The notes: generated by a model not told the origin, from the sequence alone. DNA of 64,000 bases from Roseibacterium beibuensis (GCF_039542305.1 NZ_BAABHW010000002.1:620001-684000), one strand, 5' to 3'. Shown: positions 16,587 to 25,198, numbered from the stretch's first letter. Translations and numbers: made by a program.

Positions 16587-17459
16587 ATGGATTTCGACAC
16601 GCTGGATCAGTTCAAGGCAGCCCCAAAGGGGCAATACGGCAAAGGGCCCTTCGCCCTCGTCATTGCCGAGGACAGGGTCGAACTGGCCTCGACCCTCGAT
16701 CACGTGCAGAGCCTTGGCTTCAAGGCGATATTCTTGCTGGCCCCCGCGGGCCTGGAGATGCCGCCGCCCCCGGCCGGCGCCGAGAAGACACGTCACATCA
16801 TCCGCCATCCGTCCCGCCAACCCGGTGCCGTGACCAAGGCCGTGAACGCCCTGGCCGAGAAGGTGCCGGGTGAATGGGTGCATTACTGTTTCAACGGCGA
16901 GTACCTTTTCTACCCGTTCTGCGAGGATCGCACCGTCGGCGAGATGACAACCTGGGTGATGGAGGAACGCCGCAGCGCGATCCTGACCTATGTGATCGAC
17001 CTTTATGCGCCCGACCTGAACGTTCATCCCGATGCCGTATCCCTGGACACAGCGATGCTGGACGGTTCGGGCTACTACGCCCAGACGCGCAGGAATGCCG
17101 CCGGCGACGTGATGGAGCGGCAATTGGACTTCTACGGCGGCCTGAGATGGCGGTTCGAGGAACACGTCGCCCAGCCCAAGCGCAAGATCGACCGTGTCGG
17201 CCTGTTCCAGGCCCTGCCAGGGGTTCGCCTGCGCGACGATCACACGCTGAGCGACGAGGAAATGAACACCTACACCTGTCCGTGGCACAACTCTCTGTCG
17301 GCGGCGATCTGTTCGTTCCGGGTGGCGAAGGCACTGCGCACGAACCCCGGTTCGCGTTGCGACATCTCGGATTTCAGATGGCACAAGTCGGTGCCATTTC
17401 ACTGGTCGTCGCTGCAACTGATGGAACTGGGGCTGATGGAACCGGGGCAATGGTTCTGA
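16587..17459 (+). CDS. Glycosyltransferase-like protein (GT2-type, divergent)
   Basis: A 290-residue soluble protein. Its middle resembles the short GT2-type glycosyltransferases of Rhodobacterales in which an acidic motif precedes a run like YLFYPFCEDRTVGEM and then a helix with ERRSAILTYVIDLYAPD. Here the usual DxD-like acidic signature reads NGEYLF, lacking the first aspartate, so catalytic activity is uncertain. No signal peptide or membrane span. ATG 16587 (MDFDTLDQFKAAPKGQYGKG) is chosen because upstream in-frame sequence is non-coding in character. The MFS gene begins 18 bases after its stop. Confidence 0.45.
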   Translation: MDFDTLDQFKAAPKGQYGKGPFALVIAEDRVELASTLDHVQSLGFKAIFLLAPAGLEMPPPPAGAEKTRHIIRHPSRQPGAVTKAVNALAEKVPGEWVHYCFNGEYLFYPFCEDRTVGEMTTWVMEERRSAILTYVIDLYAPDLNVHPDAVSLDTAMLDGSGYYAQTRRNAAGDVMERQLDFYGGLRWRFEEHVAQPKRKIDRVGLFQALPGVRLRDDHTLSDEEMNTYTCPWHNSLSAAICSFRVAKALRTNPGSRCDISDFRWHKSVPFHWSSLQLMELGLMEPGQWF

Positions 17460-17477
17460 GCCCTTGCGCCTGATCCC

Positions 17478-18656
17478 ATGAGCGTTCTGCGCGATCCGCC
17501 CATCCTTGCGTTCATGGTCGCGCAAACCCTGATCTGGGCGGCAATCTTCTACAGCTTTCCCGCGCTTGTGCTGCACTGGCAGCAGGATTTCGGCTGGTCT
17601 GCGACAGCGGCCATGGGGGCCTTCAGCGTCGCGCTGGCGTTGCAAGGGCTGGCGGCGCCGTCCGTCGGTCGCCTGATCGACCGGGGCTTTGCGCCCCGTG
17701 GGTTTCCGATTGGCGCGGTGGGTGCTGTGGTTGGCCTTGTTGCGCTTACACAGGTTCAGGGCCTCTGGGGGTTCTACGCGGTCTGGGCGTGGCTGGGGGT
17801 GATGATGGGCTTCACGCTTTACGATGCCTGCTTTGCCATCGTGACCCGGGCGCGCGGCGCGTCGGCCCGGCAGGCGATCACCGCCATCACGCTGGTGGCG
17901 GGTTTCGCCTCGACCATCGCCTACCCTTTGACCGCTGCCGTGACCGAGGCCGCAGGCTGGCGCGCCGCCGTGTGGGTTCTGGCTGGCCTCGTCCTGGTCC
18001 TGAACATTCCGCTCGCCACATTCGCCGCCCGCCGGCTGGAGGCCGAAGCCCGCGACCGGACGCCGGTCCAGCCAGCGCAGACGCAAAGCAAGGGCCGCAG
18101 CCCGTTCGCCCGGGCAGAGTTCTGGCCGCTCGGGATCGGTTTCGCGTTCGGCGCACTTGGCACCGGTATTCTGCTCAGCCACCTGTTGCCGCTTATGGCA
18201 TCGCTTGGCGTGGTGGATGCGATGGCGATCCTGGCGGCCTCTCTCATCGGTCCGGCGCAGGTGTCCGGGCGTATCATCCTGACACTGGCAGGCGCGCGCG
18301 TGCAGGCGCGGCACCTGTCGCAAGCAGCCTTCATCTTGCTGGCCTTGGCGTCCTTGGCCTTGGCCGGGGCGGCAGCGTTTCCCTGGCTGGTCCTCGCCTT
18401 CGCGGTCGGACAAGGCCTTGGCTATGGCGTCATCAGCATCCTGCGCCCGGTCGTGACCCGCGACGTCATGGGCGACGCCGGTTTCGGCGAAAGCGCGGGG
18501 GCGGTCGCGCGCCTGTCGCTTTTTTCCTTCGCCTTGGCGCCGGGCCTCGGGGCGATCCTCGTTGACCTCGCGGGCTATGGCGCAGTGATCGCGCTGTGCG
18601 TCCTGGCCCCGCTTGCCGGGGTGGTCAGCCTGCGCCGCCTGCGCGTGGCCCCCTGA
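17478..18656 (+). CDS. Major facilitator superfamily transporter
   Basis: A 392-residue inner-membrane protein with about twelve hydrophobic helices in two halves, separated by a polar loop near residues 185-210 (RRLEAEARDRTPVQPAQTQ). The first half contains the MFS-like loop VGRLIDRGFAPRG between helices 2 and 3. Substrate cannot be told from sequence; the family includes metabolite and drug exporters. It follows the glycosyltransferase-like gene by 18 bases, suggesting a two-gene unit, and ends at a strong bidirectional hairpin. Confidence 0.85.
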   Translation: MSVLRDPPILAFMVAQTLIWAAIFYSFPALVLHWQQDFGWSATAAMGAFSVALALQGLAAPSVGRLIDRGFAPRGFPIGAVGAVVGLVALTQVQGLWGFYAVWAWLGVMMGFTLYDACFAIVTRARGASARQAITAITLVAGFASTIAYPLTAAVTEAAGWRAAVWVLAGLVLVLNIPLATFAARRLEAEARDRTPVQPAQTQSKGRSPFARAEFWPLGIGFAFGALGTGILLSHLLPLMASLGVVDAMAILAASLIGPAQVSGRIILTLAGARVQARHLSQAAFILLALASLALAGAAAFPWLVLAFAVGQGLGYGVISILRPVVTRDVMGDAGFGESAGAVARLSLFSFALAPGLGAILVDLAGYGAVIALCVLAPLAGVVSLRRLRVAP

Positions 18657-18659
18657 CGC

Positions 18660-18687
18660 AAAAAGGGCGGCCCGACCGGGCCGCCCT
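18660..18687. terminator. Bidirectional terminator between MFS gene and hsp20 gene
   Basis: An 11-bp perfect stem AGGGCGGCCCG / CGGGCCGCCCT surrounds a 2-base centre at 18664-18687. On the minus strand it is followed by five T residues, so it is a canonical terminator for the small heat-shock gene; on the plus strand there is no T-run. Confidence 0.85.
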
Positions 18688-18710
18688 CGCAACGGTCTCG
18701 AAACACGCGA

Positions 18711-19184
18711 TCAGGCGGTTTCGGTATCGGCAGCCTTCTCGGCCTCGATGGCCGCCGGACGCGACGAGGTGATCTCGATCTGGCGCGGCTTCAGGGCTTC
18801 GGGCACTTCGCGAACGAGATCGACATGCAGCATGCCGTTCTCATGGGTCGCACCGGTCACGCGGACATGGTCGGCCAGTTGAAAACGCTTTTCGAACGCG
18901 CGCGTCGCGATCCCGCGATGCAGGAAGGTGCGCGGCTGCTCGTCCTTGGCCTTGCGCGCGGCAATCACCAGTTCGGTCTCGCGCTGTTCGACGCTCAACT
19001 CGGCCTCGGTGAAGCCGGCCACGGCGATCGAGATGCGATAGGCATCTTCGGCGGTCTTCTCGATGTTGTAGGGCGGGTAGGTGCTGGCCGCGGTGTCTTG
19101 CGTCATTACGCGGTCGAGCAGGTCGGCCATCCGGTCAAAGCCGACAGTGGCACGGTAAAGCGGCGAAAGATCGTAGTTTCGCAT
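18711..19184 (-). CDS. Small heat-shock protein (Hsp20/IbpA family)
   Basis: A 157-residue ATP-independent chaperone that binds unfolding proteins. It starts MRNYDLSPLYRATVGFDRM, typical of alphaproteobacterial class A sHsps, and has an alpha-crystallin domain (about residues 38-135: YNIEKTAEDAYRISIAVAGF, the FLHRGIATRAFEKRFQL stretch, GMLHVDLVREVPE) and a C-terminal tail with the I-E-I motif RQIEI. Control is visible at two levels: an RpoH-like promoter upstream and a ROSE-type RNA thermometer that hides the ribosome binding site. Confidence 0.95.
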   Translation of the reverse strand: MRNYDLSPLYRATVGFDRMADLLDRVMTQDTAASTYPPYNIEKTAEDAYRISIAVAGFTEAELSVEQRETELVIAARKAKDEQPRTFLHRGIATRAFEKRFQLADHVRVTGATHENGMLHVDLVREVPEALKPRQIEITSSRPAAIEAEKAADTETA

Positions 19185-19280
19185 GGGTCATCCTCCATTG
19201 AGCGACAACTTATGTGGGCGGCAGCCCCGACCCCGGGCGCTGCCTGAACGATACGCCGACCCGTCATTGGCGTCGGCATA
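19185..19280 (-). ncRNA. ROSE-type RNA thermometer in the hsp20 5' UTR
   Basis: The roughly 96-base leader folds into successive hairpins. The last one is diagnostic: GTTGTC-G-CTC (19209-19200) pairs with GAGGATGAC (19195-19187) around loop AATG, leaving one bulged G (19203) inside the conserved UCGCU opposite the ribosome binding site GGAGGA. That bulged-G U(U/C)GCU pairing with the SD is the hallmark of ROSE elements, which melt at heat-shock temperature. Two upstream hairpins are visible (GCCGAC/GTCGGC and GGCAGC/GCTGCC arms). Pairings were worked out by eye. Confidence 0.87.
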
Positions 19281-19286
19281 CGCAAA

Positions 19287-19315
19287 ATTTGGGATCGTGT
19301 CGGACGGGTTTCAAG
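19287..19315 (-). promoter_or_regulatory. RpoH (sigma-32) type promoter of the hsp20 gene
   Basis: On the minus strand CTTGAAA (19315-19309) and TCCCAAAT (19294-19287) are separated by 14 bases, close to the heat-shock sigma consensus CTTGAAA-N13/14-CCCCATNT. It lies just past the stop of the protease gene and upstream of the thermometer. Confidence 0.7.
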
Positions 19316-19332
19316 CCCGTTGCCGCACCGGA

Positions 19333-20136
19333 TCAGGGACGGATGAAATGGCCTTCCAAGCGCCCGCGCCCGGTCGCGCCGGGGCGGATGATCGTGACGG
19401 CCCCGCCGGATGCGTGCCCAGCCTGCATGGCCATCAGGTCGTCCAATCGGCCCTCCAGCGCGACAGCCAGGGACATCGCGCCACCCGCACTGTCCCGCCC
19501 GCTGGCCGCCATGACCGCGATGATCTCGGGGCCATCGGCCGTCATCCGCATGACCGGCGCGCCTGAACTGCCCTGGTCGACGCGACAGGAAAGCGACCGC
19601 ACGCTGTCGCGCCGCATGAGGATTTCGCACCCCTCCTCGATCGAGGCAAAGGCCTCGCGATCCTGGCCGTAGGAAACCACGGTCACCTCCGTGCGCGGCA
19701 CAGCCCCCCTGCCCGACGGGATGGGTGCAATCCGCCCCGTCCGTAACGGCAGGTCCAGCTCAAGCAAGGCCAGATCCAGCGCGATCATCGACAATTCGGT
19801 GCGGTTGGCCGCGACATAGCCCGGCGAGACGTGGCTTGCCCTTACCCCTCTCAGCGCCTCGGGCCGTCCGTTTCGCAAGCCGGCCTGAAACAGAAGCGCA
19901 TCATCGCTGAGGCGGGCGCCGGTCCTCGGATGATACAGGCAATGCGCCGCGGTCAGCACCAGGTCGGGTGTGATCAATGTCGCGGTGCAAAAACTGACCC
20001 CGGTGTCGAGACGACCGACCGCTTCCCACCCCCGGATGTCATCGCCGGTGGTCAGGCTATGCAAAGCGCCGTCCTGCTGCGCGAGTGCCGGAAACGCAGC
20101 AAGGACCGCCATGAGAAGGACCGAGAGGTATTTCAT
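19333..20136 (-). CDS. Secreted trypsin-like serine protease
   Basis: A 267-residue S1-type protease. A signal peptide (KYLSVLLMAVLAAFPALA, cleavage near residue 20) directs it to the periplasm or outside. The catalytic triad is visible: His65 in LTAAHC, Asp121 in LDLALLELD, Ser191 in QGSSGAPV (the usual GDSGG variant reads GSSGA). Two cysteine pairs are possible. ATG 20136 is preferred because it directly begins the signal peptide; the longer frame upstream is basic and unlike a protein. It is divergent from the broken secreted-protein gene. Confidence 0.88.
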   Translation of the reverse strand: MKYLSVLLMAVLAAFPALAQQDGALHSLTTGDDIRGWEAVGRLDTGVSFCTATLITPDLVLTAAHCLYHPRTGARLSDDALLFQAGLRNGRPEALRGVRASHVSPGYVAANRTELSMIALDLALLELDLPLRTGRIAPIPSGRGAVPRTEVTVVSYGQDREAFASIEEGCEILMRRDSVRSLSCRVDQGSSGAPVMRMTADGPEIIAVMAASGRDSAGGAMSLAVALEGRLDDLMAMQAGHASGGAVTIIRPGATGRGRLEGHFIRP

Positions 20137-20332
20137 GCGCGGACAGGTCAGATTCGGTTGGCACGGACGGTGCCCGTGCAATCGGGCCGAATTACGGCGC
20201 CAAGAACGCTTGCGGCCATGGCTGGCCAAGCCGCCCGACGTTGACCCGGATCAAGGCCATGTTTCGTGCTTGGGCTCAGGACTTTTCAGGACACGACCTG
20301 CAATCGCCCGGATCGCGCGAGAGGAGACCGAA

Positions 20333-20656
20333 ATGGCCCTATCCAAATAGCGCCCGACGTCTTTTTCCGTGGCCCTTTTCCTGGCCTTCATCTGCACCGC
20401 TCCGGCCGTCGCGAACGATCTGTGCCAAAGGGCGAATGACGGCGAATGTGACGATCCCACCGTCGACGGCCACATCACCTCGGCCTGCGCCCCCGGCACC
20501 GACAGCCATGATTGTGCACCCATCGCCATGGAACCGCCGGAATCGATGGAGGAGGACCTCCTCAGCGACGCCTGCCCGCCGGGCACGATCGTTGTCGACG
20601 GAAGCTGCGTCGACGAGGACCTCCTGATCGAGGAAGACGTGCCCGATGAAAAGTGA
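20333..20656 (+). pseudogene. Small secreted acidic Cys protein, stop codon in signal peptide
   Basis: An ATG at 20333 with a strong ribosome binding site (GAGGAGACCGAA) opens the frame MALSK, then TAG at 20348, and the same frame continues RPTSFSVALFLAFICTAPAVA, a textbook signal peptide end, into a mature acidic protein with CQRANDGECDDP and six cysteines, ending at 20656. One base change to a sense codon would restore a 107-residue preprotein. Translation could restart at the in-frame GTG 20369, giving a 95-residue form with a short hydrophobic leader, so it may be expressed weakly. Family unknown. Confidence 0.6.
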
Positions 20657-20677
20657 GCTTCAGCCGAAAACGGAAAA

Positions 20678-22006
20678 CTAGCGCAGGATCGGCACCTCGG
20701 CGGCCCCATCGCGCTGCAAGGCAGGCGGCTTTGGACCGCCTGTCGCCCAGTCCAGCAACTCGACAGTGTGGACGATCGGAACCTCGGTGCCCGAACCGAT
20801 CTGTATCATGCAGCCGATATTGCCTGCCGCGATCAGGTCGGGCTTGGTCATTTCCAGCGTCTCGACCTTGCGCTTCTTCAGTTCCTTCGAGATCTCCGGC
20901 TGCATCAGGTTGTAGGTCCCGGCGGACCCACAGCACAGGTGACTGTCCACCGGCTCCACGACCTTGAAGCCCGCCGCCTTCAAAAGGTCCTTCGGCAGCG
21001 TCTTGATCTGCTGCCCATGCTGCAAGGAACAGGCGGCGTGATAGGCCACCTTAAGGGGCGCGTCGCCACCGACACCCGCCCCGTCCGGCAAGCCCAGCTT
21101 CGTCACAACCTCGGAGACATCCATCGCGATACCGGCCACCGCAGCGGCGTCATCGGCCAACGCGTCCTCGCGGAACATGTGGCCGTAATCCTTCACCGTC
21201 GTGCCGCAACCGCTGGTGTTGATGACGATAGCATCGAGCCCCCCGCCCTGCATCTCGCGCGTCCAGGCGCGGATGTTCTTCGCCGCCGAGGCATGGCTTT
21301 CGTCGGATTTTCCCATGTGATGCGTCAGCGCCCCGCAACAGCCCTGCCCATCGGCGATCACGACCTCGGCCCCCAGCCGCGTCAGCAGCCGGATCGTGGC
21401 GTCGTTGATATCTGTATTCAGCGCCCGCTGCGCGCACCCCGTCATCAGGGCGACCCGCATCCGCCGCTCGCCCACCGCCGGAAAAACCTGCGCATCGTCG
21501 TTGCGGCTGACCGGCGGGATCTGCTTGGGCGCCATCTCCAGCATCGCCTTCAGCCGCGCATCCGGCATCAGGAACGCGAAAGGCCGCCCGATCTTGGCCC
21601 CGCGCAGCGCCAGACGGAACCGCCCCGGATACGGAATGATCCGCGCCAGAACCCACCGCAGCGCGCGATCCATGAAGGGGCGCTTATAGGTCTGCTCGAT
21701 ATACTCCCGCGCGTGATCGACAAGATGCATGTAATGCACCCCCGAGGGGCAGGTCGTCATGCAGGCAAGGCAGGACAGGCAGCGGTCGATATGCTTGACG
21801 GTTTTCTCATCCGCGGGCCGCCCGGATTCCAGCATGTCCTTGATCAGATAGATCCGCCCGCGCGGGCTATCGAGCTCGTCGCCTAGGACCTGGTAGGTCG
21901 GGCAGGTCGCGGTGCAGAACCCGCAATGCACGCAGGTGCGCAAGATCTCGTTCGAGCGCGCGGTCGTCGCGTCTTTCAACTGTTCGGGTGTAAATGTCGT
22001 CTGCAT
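20678..22006 (-). CDS. glcF: Glycolate oxidase iron-sulfur subunit
   Basis: GlcF is the Fe-S subunit of glycolate oxidase, passing electrons from glycolate oxidation toward the respiratory chain. The 442-residue protein has two ferredoxin-type clusters, CVHCGFCTATCPTY and CLSCLACMTTCPSG, followed by two cysteine-rich CCG-type domains (GQGCCGALTHH and HLCCGSAGTYN). Length is normal. It is last in the glcD-glcE-glcF operon, its ATG 3 bases after the glcE stop. Confidence 0.95.
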   Translation of the reverse strand: MQTTFTPEQLKDATTARSNEILRTCVHCGFCTATCPTYQVLGDELDSPRGRIYLIKDMLESGRPADEKTVKHIDRCLSCLACMTTCPSGVHYMHLVDHAREYIEQTYKRPFMDRALRWVLARIIPYPGRFRLALRGAKIGRPFAFLMPDARLKAMLEMAPKQIPPVSRNDDAQVFPAVGERRMRVALMTGCAQRALNTDINDATIRLLTRLGAEVVIADGQGCCGALTHHMGKSDESHASAAKNIRAWTREMQGGGLDAIVINTSGCGTTVKDYGHMFREDALADDAAAVAGIAMDVSEVVTKLGLPDGAGVGGDAPLKVAYHAACSLQHGQQIKTLPKDLLKAAGFKVVEPVDSHLCCGSAGTYNLMQPEISKELKKRKVETLEMTKPDLIAAGNIGCMIQIGSGTEVPIVHTVELLDWATGGPKPPALQRDGAAEVPILR

Positions 22007-22009
22007 CGC

Positions 22010-23137
22010 TTACCCCATGAGACCCGGGTTCAGAATGCCCCGCGGATCGAATTTTTCCCGCAAACCCCGTGACAGCCGCGCCAGCGGCTCCGGTTCGTGT
22101 TGAAAGACCGGAAGCTTCGCGCGCGTCTCCGCGCTGGCCCGGACCAGGGTCGCGTGGCCATCGAAGGCGCCGAGCCGACCGCGCAAGTCGGTGCCCTCGG
22201 GCACCAGCACCCAGATCAACCCGCCGCCCCAGTCGAACATCACCTTGCCGCCGGTGCGCTCGGCGATCTCCGCGCCATCCGAGGGTTTGACGGACAGGCG
22301 CCAGACGTCCCCGGGCGTCCCGGCGAACGCCTCCACATCGCGGATCGCGCGCCATGTCGCCGCGACCTCGGCGCTGTCGGCCTCGACATGGGCTGCCCCG
22401 AACCGCTTCAACGCGTCGCCCAGCTTGCCACTGCGATAGGCCACGCTGTCGGCAAACCCCTCCAGCCGCAGCAATGTCACCGGGCCACCGTCGGCATCCG
22501 GCAGGTGCGCCGCCCCGCTCACCTCGTAGGGCGATCCAAGCGCCACCGCCATCGCCTCCACCGCCTGCGCCGGGCTGAGCCCTGGCAGAGACACCGTGGC
22601 CTGGGCGGCAGGCGCGGGCAGGACCTTGAAGCTTACTTCCGTCAGCACGCCGAGCGTGCCGTAACTTCCCGCCATCAGCTTCACGAGGTCGTAGCCGGTG
22701 ACGTTCTTCATCACCCGCCCCCCGTTCTTCAGCCGCGTGCCGGACCCGTCGACGAACCGCACGCCGATCAGGCTGTCCCGGCAGGCCCCCGCCTGGATGC
22801 GCCGCGGGCCCGAGGCATTCGTGGCCACGACCCCGCCGATGGTCGGCGCACCATCTGTCCCCAGCAACGCGCGGTGATCCATCGGCTCGAAGGGCAGACG
22901 CTGGTTCTCTTCTCCCAGGACACGCTCAACCTCTGCCACCGGCGTCCCTGCCCCGACCACCAGGGTCAGCGCGCCCGGCTCGTAAAGCTCGACACCGGAC
23001 AAGCGCGCAACCGATAGCGTATCGCCCTCCGACGGCCGTCCGATCGGTCGGGTGCCACCCCCCGCGATCCGCAAAGGCCCGCTGGCGGCAGCCACCATTT
23101 CGCTCAGTTCCATCTCGTCGGCAGGGGTCAGCACCAC
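22010..23137 (-). CDS. glcE: Glycolate oxidase FAD-binding subunit
   Basis: GlcE is the smaller flavoprotein subunit of glycolate oxidase. The 375-residue protein has a PCMH-type FAD-binding region (GPLRIAGGGTRPIGRP, then TDGAPTIGGVVATNASGPRR) and NVTGYDLVKLMAGSYGTLGV, all typical. The likely start is GTG 23137 with AGGAG five bases upstream. It is separated from glcD by 79 bases. Confidence 0.94.
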   Translation of the reverse strand: MVLTPADEMELSEMVAAASGPLRIAGGGTRPIGRPSEGDTLSVARLSGVELYEPGALTLVVGAGTPVAEVERVLGEENQRLPFEPMDHRALLGTDGAPTIGGVVATNASGPRRIQAGACRDSLIGVRFVDGSGTRLKNGGRVMKNVTGYDLVKLMAGSYGTLGVLTEVSFKVLPAPAAQATVSLPGLSPAQAVEAMAVALGSPYEVSGAAHLPDADGGPVTLLRLEGFADSVAYRSGKLGDALKRFGAAHVEADSAEVAATWRAIRDVEAFAGTPGDVWRLSVKPSDGAEIAERTGGKVMFDWGGGLIWVLVPEGTDLRGRLGAFDGHATLVRASAETRAKLPVFQHEPEPLARLSRGLREKFDPRGILNPGLMG

Positions 23138-23216
23138 GCCCGCTCCTTCATCTTGGCAAGAAAACTCTCGGGGGAGCGCGAGGGGGCAGACAGCCCCCTC
23201 GCACGGGTCGCCGCCG

Positions 23217-24656
23217 TCAGGCGGCGAAACCCCTGCGTTCGGCAGAGATCGACAGCGGGAACACCTTGGCCGGGTTCAATAACCACTTGGCATCGAAAAC
23301 GTCCTTCACCCGCATCTGCACCTCGAGGTCATCGGGCGCGAACTGCGTCGTCATCAGGTCGCGCTTCTCGATCCCCACGCCATGCTCGCCGGTCAGGCAG
23401 CCGCCCACCTCGACGCAGAGTTTCAGGATCTCGGCGCCGAAGGCTTCGCAGGTTTCCAGGTCGCCCGGCTTGTTCGCGTCGAACAGGATCAGCGGGTGCA
23501 TGTTGCCGTCGCCCGCATGGAACACGTTGGCCACGTCCAGCCCGAATTCCTCGGACATCTCGCCGATCCGCTTCAGGACATAGGGCAGCGACGACACCGG
23601 GATGGTCCCGTCAAGGCACATGTAATCGTTGATATTACCCATCGCGCCGAAGGCCGATTTCCGGCCCAGCCAGATGCGCGCCGCCTCGTCCGCCGATTGC
23701 GCCTCGCGCAATTCCACCGGGTTGTGGCGCCGCGCGATCTGGGTGATGACGCCAAGCTGCTCGGCGATCTCGGCCTCCGAGCCTTCGACCTCGACGATCA
23801 GCAGCGCCTCGCAATCGGGATAGCCCGCCTTGGCGAATGCCTCGGTTGCGCGGATGCAGGGCCGGTCCATGAACTCGATGGCCACCGGCAGCACGCCCGC
23901 CTTGATGATGTCGCTGACGCATTCGCCCGCGACCTCGTTGCTGTCATAGCCGATCAGAACGGGCCGGGCGCCCTCGGGCTTGCGCAGGATGCGCAACGCC
24001 GCCTCGGTCACGACGCCCAACTGCCCCTCTGAGCCGCAGATCAGCCCCAGCAGGTCATAGCCCGCCGCGTCCAGATGCGCGCCCCCGATCTCGAGGATCT
24101 CGCCCTCCATCGTGACCATGGTCACGCCCAGCAGGTTATTCGTCGTCACGCCGTATTTCAGGCAATGCGCCCCGCCGGAATTCATCGCGATGTTGCCCGC
24201 GATCGCGCAAGCCAACTGGCTGGAGGGGTCGGGCGCATAGAAGAAATCTTCCTGCTCCACCGCACCGGTCACGCTCAGGTTGGTGCGGCCCGATTGAACG
24301 CGGATGAAGCGGTTGTCGTAATCGACTTCCAGCACACGGTTCATGCGGGCCACGCCCAGGATCACGCTGTCAGCCGTGGGCAGTGCCCCCCCGGCCAGCG
24401 AGGTCCCTGCCCCACGGGGCACAACGGGCACGCCTTCCTCGTGGCAGATCTTCAGAACGGCCGCCACCTCCTCGGTCGTCGAGGGCAGAACCGCCGCGAG
24501 GGGTGGGCATTTGTAGGCCGTCAGCGCGTCGCATTCATAGGCGCGCGTCTCGACATCGTCATGGATGACCGCCGTCTTCGGCAGAACCGATTGCAATCTC
24601 TGCACGATCCGGTCCTTGCGGGACAGGATGTCCATATCGGGTGCAGGCATCTCCAT
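23217..24656 (-). CDS. glcD: Glycolate oxidase catalytic subunit GlcD
   Basis: GlcD is the FAD-linked catalytic subunit that oxidises glycolate to glyoxylate, as in photorespiratory or algal glycolate use. The 479-residue protein has the FAD-binding signature VPVVPRGAGTSLAGGALP, then NIAMNSGGAHCLKYGVTTNN, and the C-terminal FAD-oxidase segment HAGDGNMHPLILFD with TGEHGVGIEKRD. ATG 24656 follows GGAGGA. A palindrome in the upstream intergenic region may be the regulator site. Confidence 0.96.
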   Translation of the reverse strand: MEMPAPDMDILSRKDRIVQRLQSVLPKTAVIHDDVETRAYECDALTAYKCPPLAAVLPSTTEEVAAVLKICHEEGVPVVPRGAGTSLAGGALPTADSVILGVARMNRVLEVDYDNRFIRVQSGRTNLSVTGAVEQEDFFYAPDPSSQLACAIAGNIAMNSGGAHCLKYGVTTNNLLGVTMVTMEGEILEIGGAHLDAAGYDLLGLICGSEGQLGVVTEAALRILRKPEGARPVLIGYDSNEVAGECVSDIIKAGVLPVAIEFMDRPCIRATEAFAKAGYPDCEALLIVEVEGSEAEIAEQLGVITQIARRHNPVELREAQSADEAARIWLGRKSAFGAMGNINDYMCLDGTIPVSSLPYVLKRIGEMSEEFGLDVANVFHAGDGNMHPLILFDANKPGDLETCEAFGAEILKLCVEVGGCLTGEHGVGIEKRDLMTTQFAPDDLEVQMRVKDVFDAKWLLNPAKVFPLSISAERRGFAA

Positions 24657-24684
24657 GGGCGGTCCTCCTCCGTGTCGCCTAGGA

Positions 24685-24707
24685 ATTGGTAAAGAAATAT
24701 AACCAAT
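24685..24707. promoter_or_regulatory. Inverted repeat, candidate GntR-type operator of glcD
   Basis: ATTGGT (24685-24690) and ACCAAT (24702-24707) form perfect 6-bp arms around an 11-base A/T-rich centre, 29 bases upstream of glcD. TTGGT/ACCAA half-sites are typical of FadR-type GntR regulators of organic-acid genes (PdhR, LldR), but the spacer is longer than theirs, so binding by a GlcC-like protein is only a possibility. Confidence 0.4.
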
Positions 24708-24787
24708 AATGCTTCAAGGCAATGAAAATCACCCTGGGACATTCTCGCATCTTGCAGATCGGGCCGCCCGGCGTCACTGGTGACGGC

Positions 24788-25198
24788 ATGGAATGGATCA
24801 AAGTTCTGCATTTGTTGTGCGTTCTCGGGTGGATGACCGGCATCTTCGCGGTGCCGCGTGCGCTGATTTACTGGAAACGTGAGTATGCAAAGCTGGGTGA
24901 GTTCGGGCCGACGGGCGACCTGACCATTCGCCTGTACCGCTTTTCGCTCGGCCTTGGCGTGATTGCGATTCTGTCGGGCCTCTACCTGTTCTGGTGGTGG
25001 GGCTTTCCGACCTGGGCCTGGGCGAAACTGGGGCTCGTGACGGCGCTGGCGGTGCATTACGGCTGGACCGGGCGATTGGTGCTGCGCGCGCGCCGGGGTG
25101 AATTCGACGAAAGCGATTTCTACCTGCGTGTTTTCAACGAGATCAGCGTTCTGGCGGTGATCGTCGTGCTCTTCCTGGTGGTGTTCAAGCCGTTTTGA
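24788..25198 (+). CDS. HemJ/CopD-like integral membrane protein
   Basis: A 136-residue protein with four hydrophobic helices. The first carries KVLHLLCVLGWMTGIFAVPR, which lines up with the H-x-W-x-x-G-L-x-Y-x-P-R pattern of HemJ, and the last reads NEISVLAVIVVLFLVVFKPF, close to the HemJ end NEVPT..VVVKPF; a second histidine sits in ALAVHYGW. HemJ is the oxygen-independent protoporphyrinogen oxidase. Whether this copy has that activity or is a paralogue is unclear. ATG 24788 is used since earlier in-frame codons are not membrane-like. Confidence 0.65.
   Translation: MEWIKVLHLLCVLGWMTGIFAVPRALIYWKREYAKLGEFGPTGDLTIRLYRFSLGLGVIAILSGLYLFWWWGFPTWAWAKLGLVTALAVHYGWTGRLVLRARRGEFDESDFYLRVFNEISVLAVIVVLFLVVFKPF

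Noticed and set aside
16488..18692. 734-codon minus-strand frame opposite the GT-like and MFS genes
   Set aside because: The plus strand shows regular membrane helices; the minus frame is Gln/Arg/His-rich without structure.
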